Assembly (NCBI GenBank): GCA_003230635.1
Contig: QIFF01000359.1
Location: forward strand, 1 to 14,303
Direction of reading: 5' to 3'
DNA from: a bacterium
GTDB taxonomy: Bacteria; SZUA-182
DNA length: 14,303 nt
Each line of letters opens with the position of its first letter. Position 1 is the first letter of the stretch. Positions 13,988 through 14,303 of the stretch are shown in pieces. The notes beneath the pieces are model-generated. The model was not told the DNA's origin. It made no database searches and worked only from the letters and a program-made list of their open reading frames with translations. The position numbers were made by a program, and so were the translations under genes.

Positions 13988-14303
13988 ATGATGCCAACCC
14001 CACCCATTGTTTTCAAAACCACTGTCGGAATAAAGCAGGACCCGGAGGCGCTCAACCGCTTGATTGGGCAAGAGGTAATGACAGGCTTAAAAGCTGTCTG
14101 GAGTAAAGAGGGGTTGGTTCTTAACGACCCCAGTCTTTGCATGGTGGGGATGATTCGCCACCTGCTGAATTATGCCCGGCGGGAAAACTGCGGCAAGTGC
14201 ACCCCCTGTCGCGAGGGAACGCGCCAAATGTATCAAATCCTGTCTTTGGTGGAATCCGGAGGCGCCAAACCGCAGGATATGCTGAACCTGCGGGCGCTGG
14301 CTA
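13988..14303 (+). CDS. Protein with NuoF C-terminal 4Fe-4S motif (5' part; runs off the window)
   Basis: About 105 codons are visible, starting MMPTPPIVFKTTVGIKQDPE and containing ARRENCGKCTPCREGTRQMY at about residues 67-86. That Cys-rich string is the signature of the C-terminal [4Fe-4S] domain of NuoF and hydrogenase HndC/HoxF subunits (NADH_4Fe-4S family). In those proteins it follows a flavin and NADH domain of about 350 residues, which is absent here: the motif starts some 65 residues in. So this is a short standalone member or a differently built electron-transfer protein; the rest is off the window. The Shine-Dalgarno GGGAGG (13978-13983) is 4 nt from the first ATG and 7 nt from the second (13991), so the second may be used. 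It is 11 bp after lepB, probably the same operon. Confidence 0.75.
   Translation, partial: MMPTPPIVFKTTVGIKQDPEALNRLIGQEVMTGLKAVWSKEGLVLNDPSLCMVGMIRHLLNYARRENCGKCTPCREGTRQMYQILSLVESGGAKPQDMLNLRALA

Overview
The window reads as chromosome from a Gram-negative, probably anaerobic bacterium of about 50-55% GC. KdsA (Kdo for lipopolysaccharide), a PEP-CTERM surface protein and an NfnAB-type transhydrogenase point to a diderm anaerobe. The mix, plus several kinds of palindromic intergenic repeats, resembles Desulfobacterota, Omnitrophota or related uncultured phyla, but I cannot assign a phylum from sequence alone.

Layout. Positions 1-1773 lie on the minus strand: ispH (isoprenoid synthesis) followed by rpsA (ribosomal protein S1, cut by the window start). 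A spacer of about 460 bp with a 177-bp nested palindrome separates these from a plus-strand block that runs to the window end. The plus-strand order is nfnA, a 56-residue antitoxin-like ORF, a PEP-CTERM beta-repeat surface protein, a 149-bp palindromic element, and nfnB. Then come about 410 bp of stacked repeats enclosing a 30-codon remnant of a second nfnB 3' end. These are followed by a TPR lipoprotein-like or secreted protein, kdsA, a TMTC-like membrane glycosyltransferase with TPRs, lepA, lepB, and the start of a short protein carrying the NuoF C-terminal 4Fe-4S motif.

How the genes relate. NfnA and NfnB should form one electron-bifurcating NADH-dependent ferredoxin:NADP+ oxidoreductase, but here the two genes are 2.2 kb apart with unrelated genes between them. 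KdsA, the PEP-CTERM protein, the TMTC-like transferase and the signal peptidase LepB all relate to the envelope. lepA, lepB and the NuoF-like ORF overlap or nearly touch and look like one transcription unit.

The most unusual content is the intergenic DNA. There are at least six distinct palindromic repeats, two of them the same clover-shaped family in opposite orientation. One supplies the last codons and stop of kdsA, one overlaps the stop of the PEP-CTERM gene, and one abuts the nfnB remnant. I see no CRISPR array, tRNA, rRNA, transposase or phage gene, and no clear new multi-gene system.
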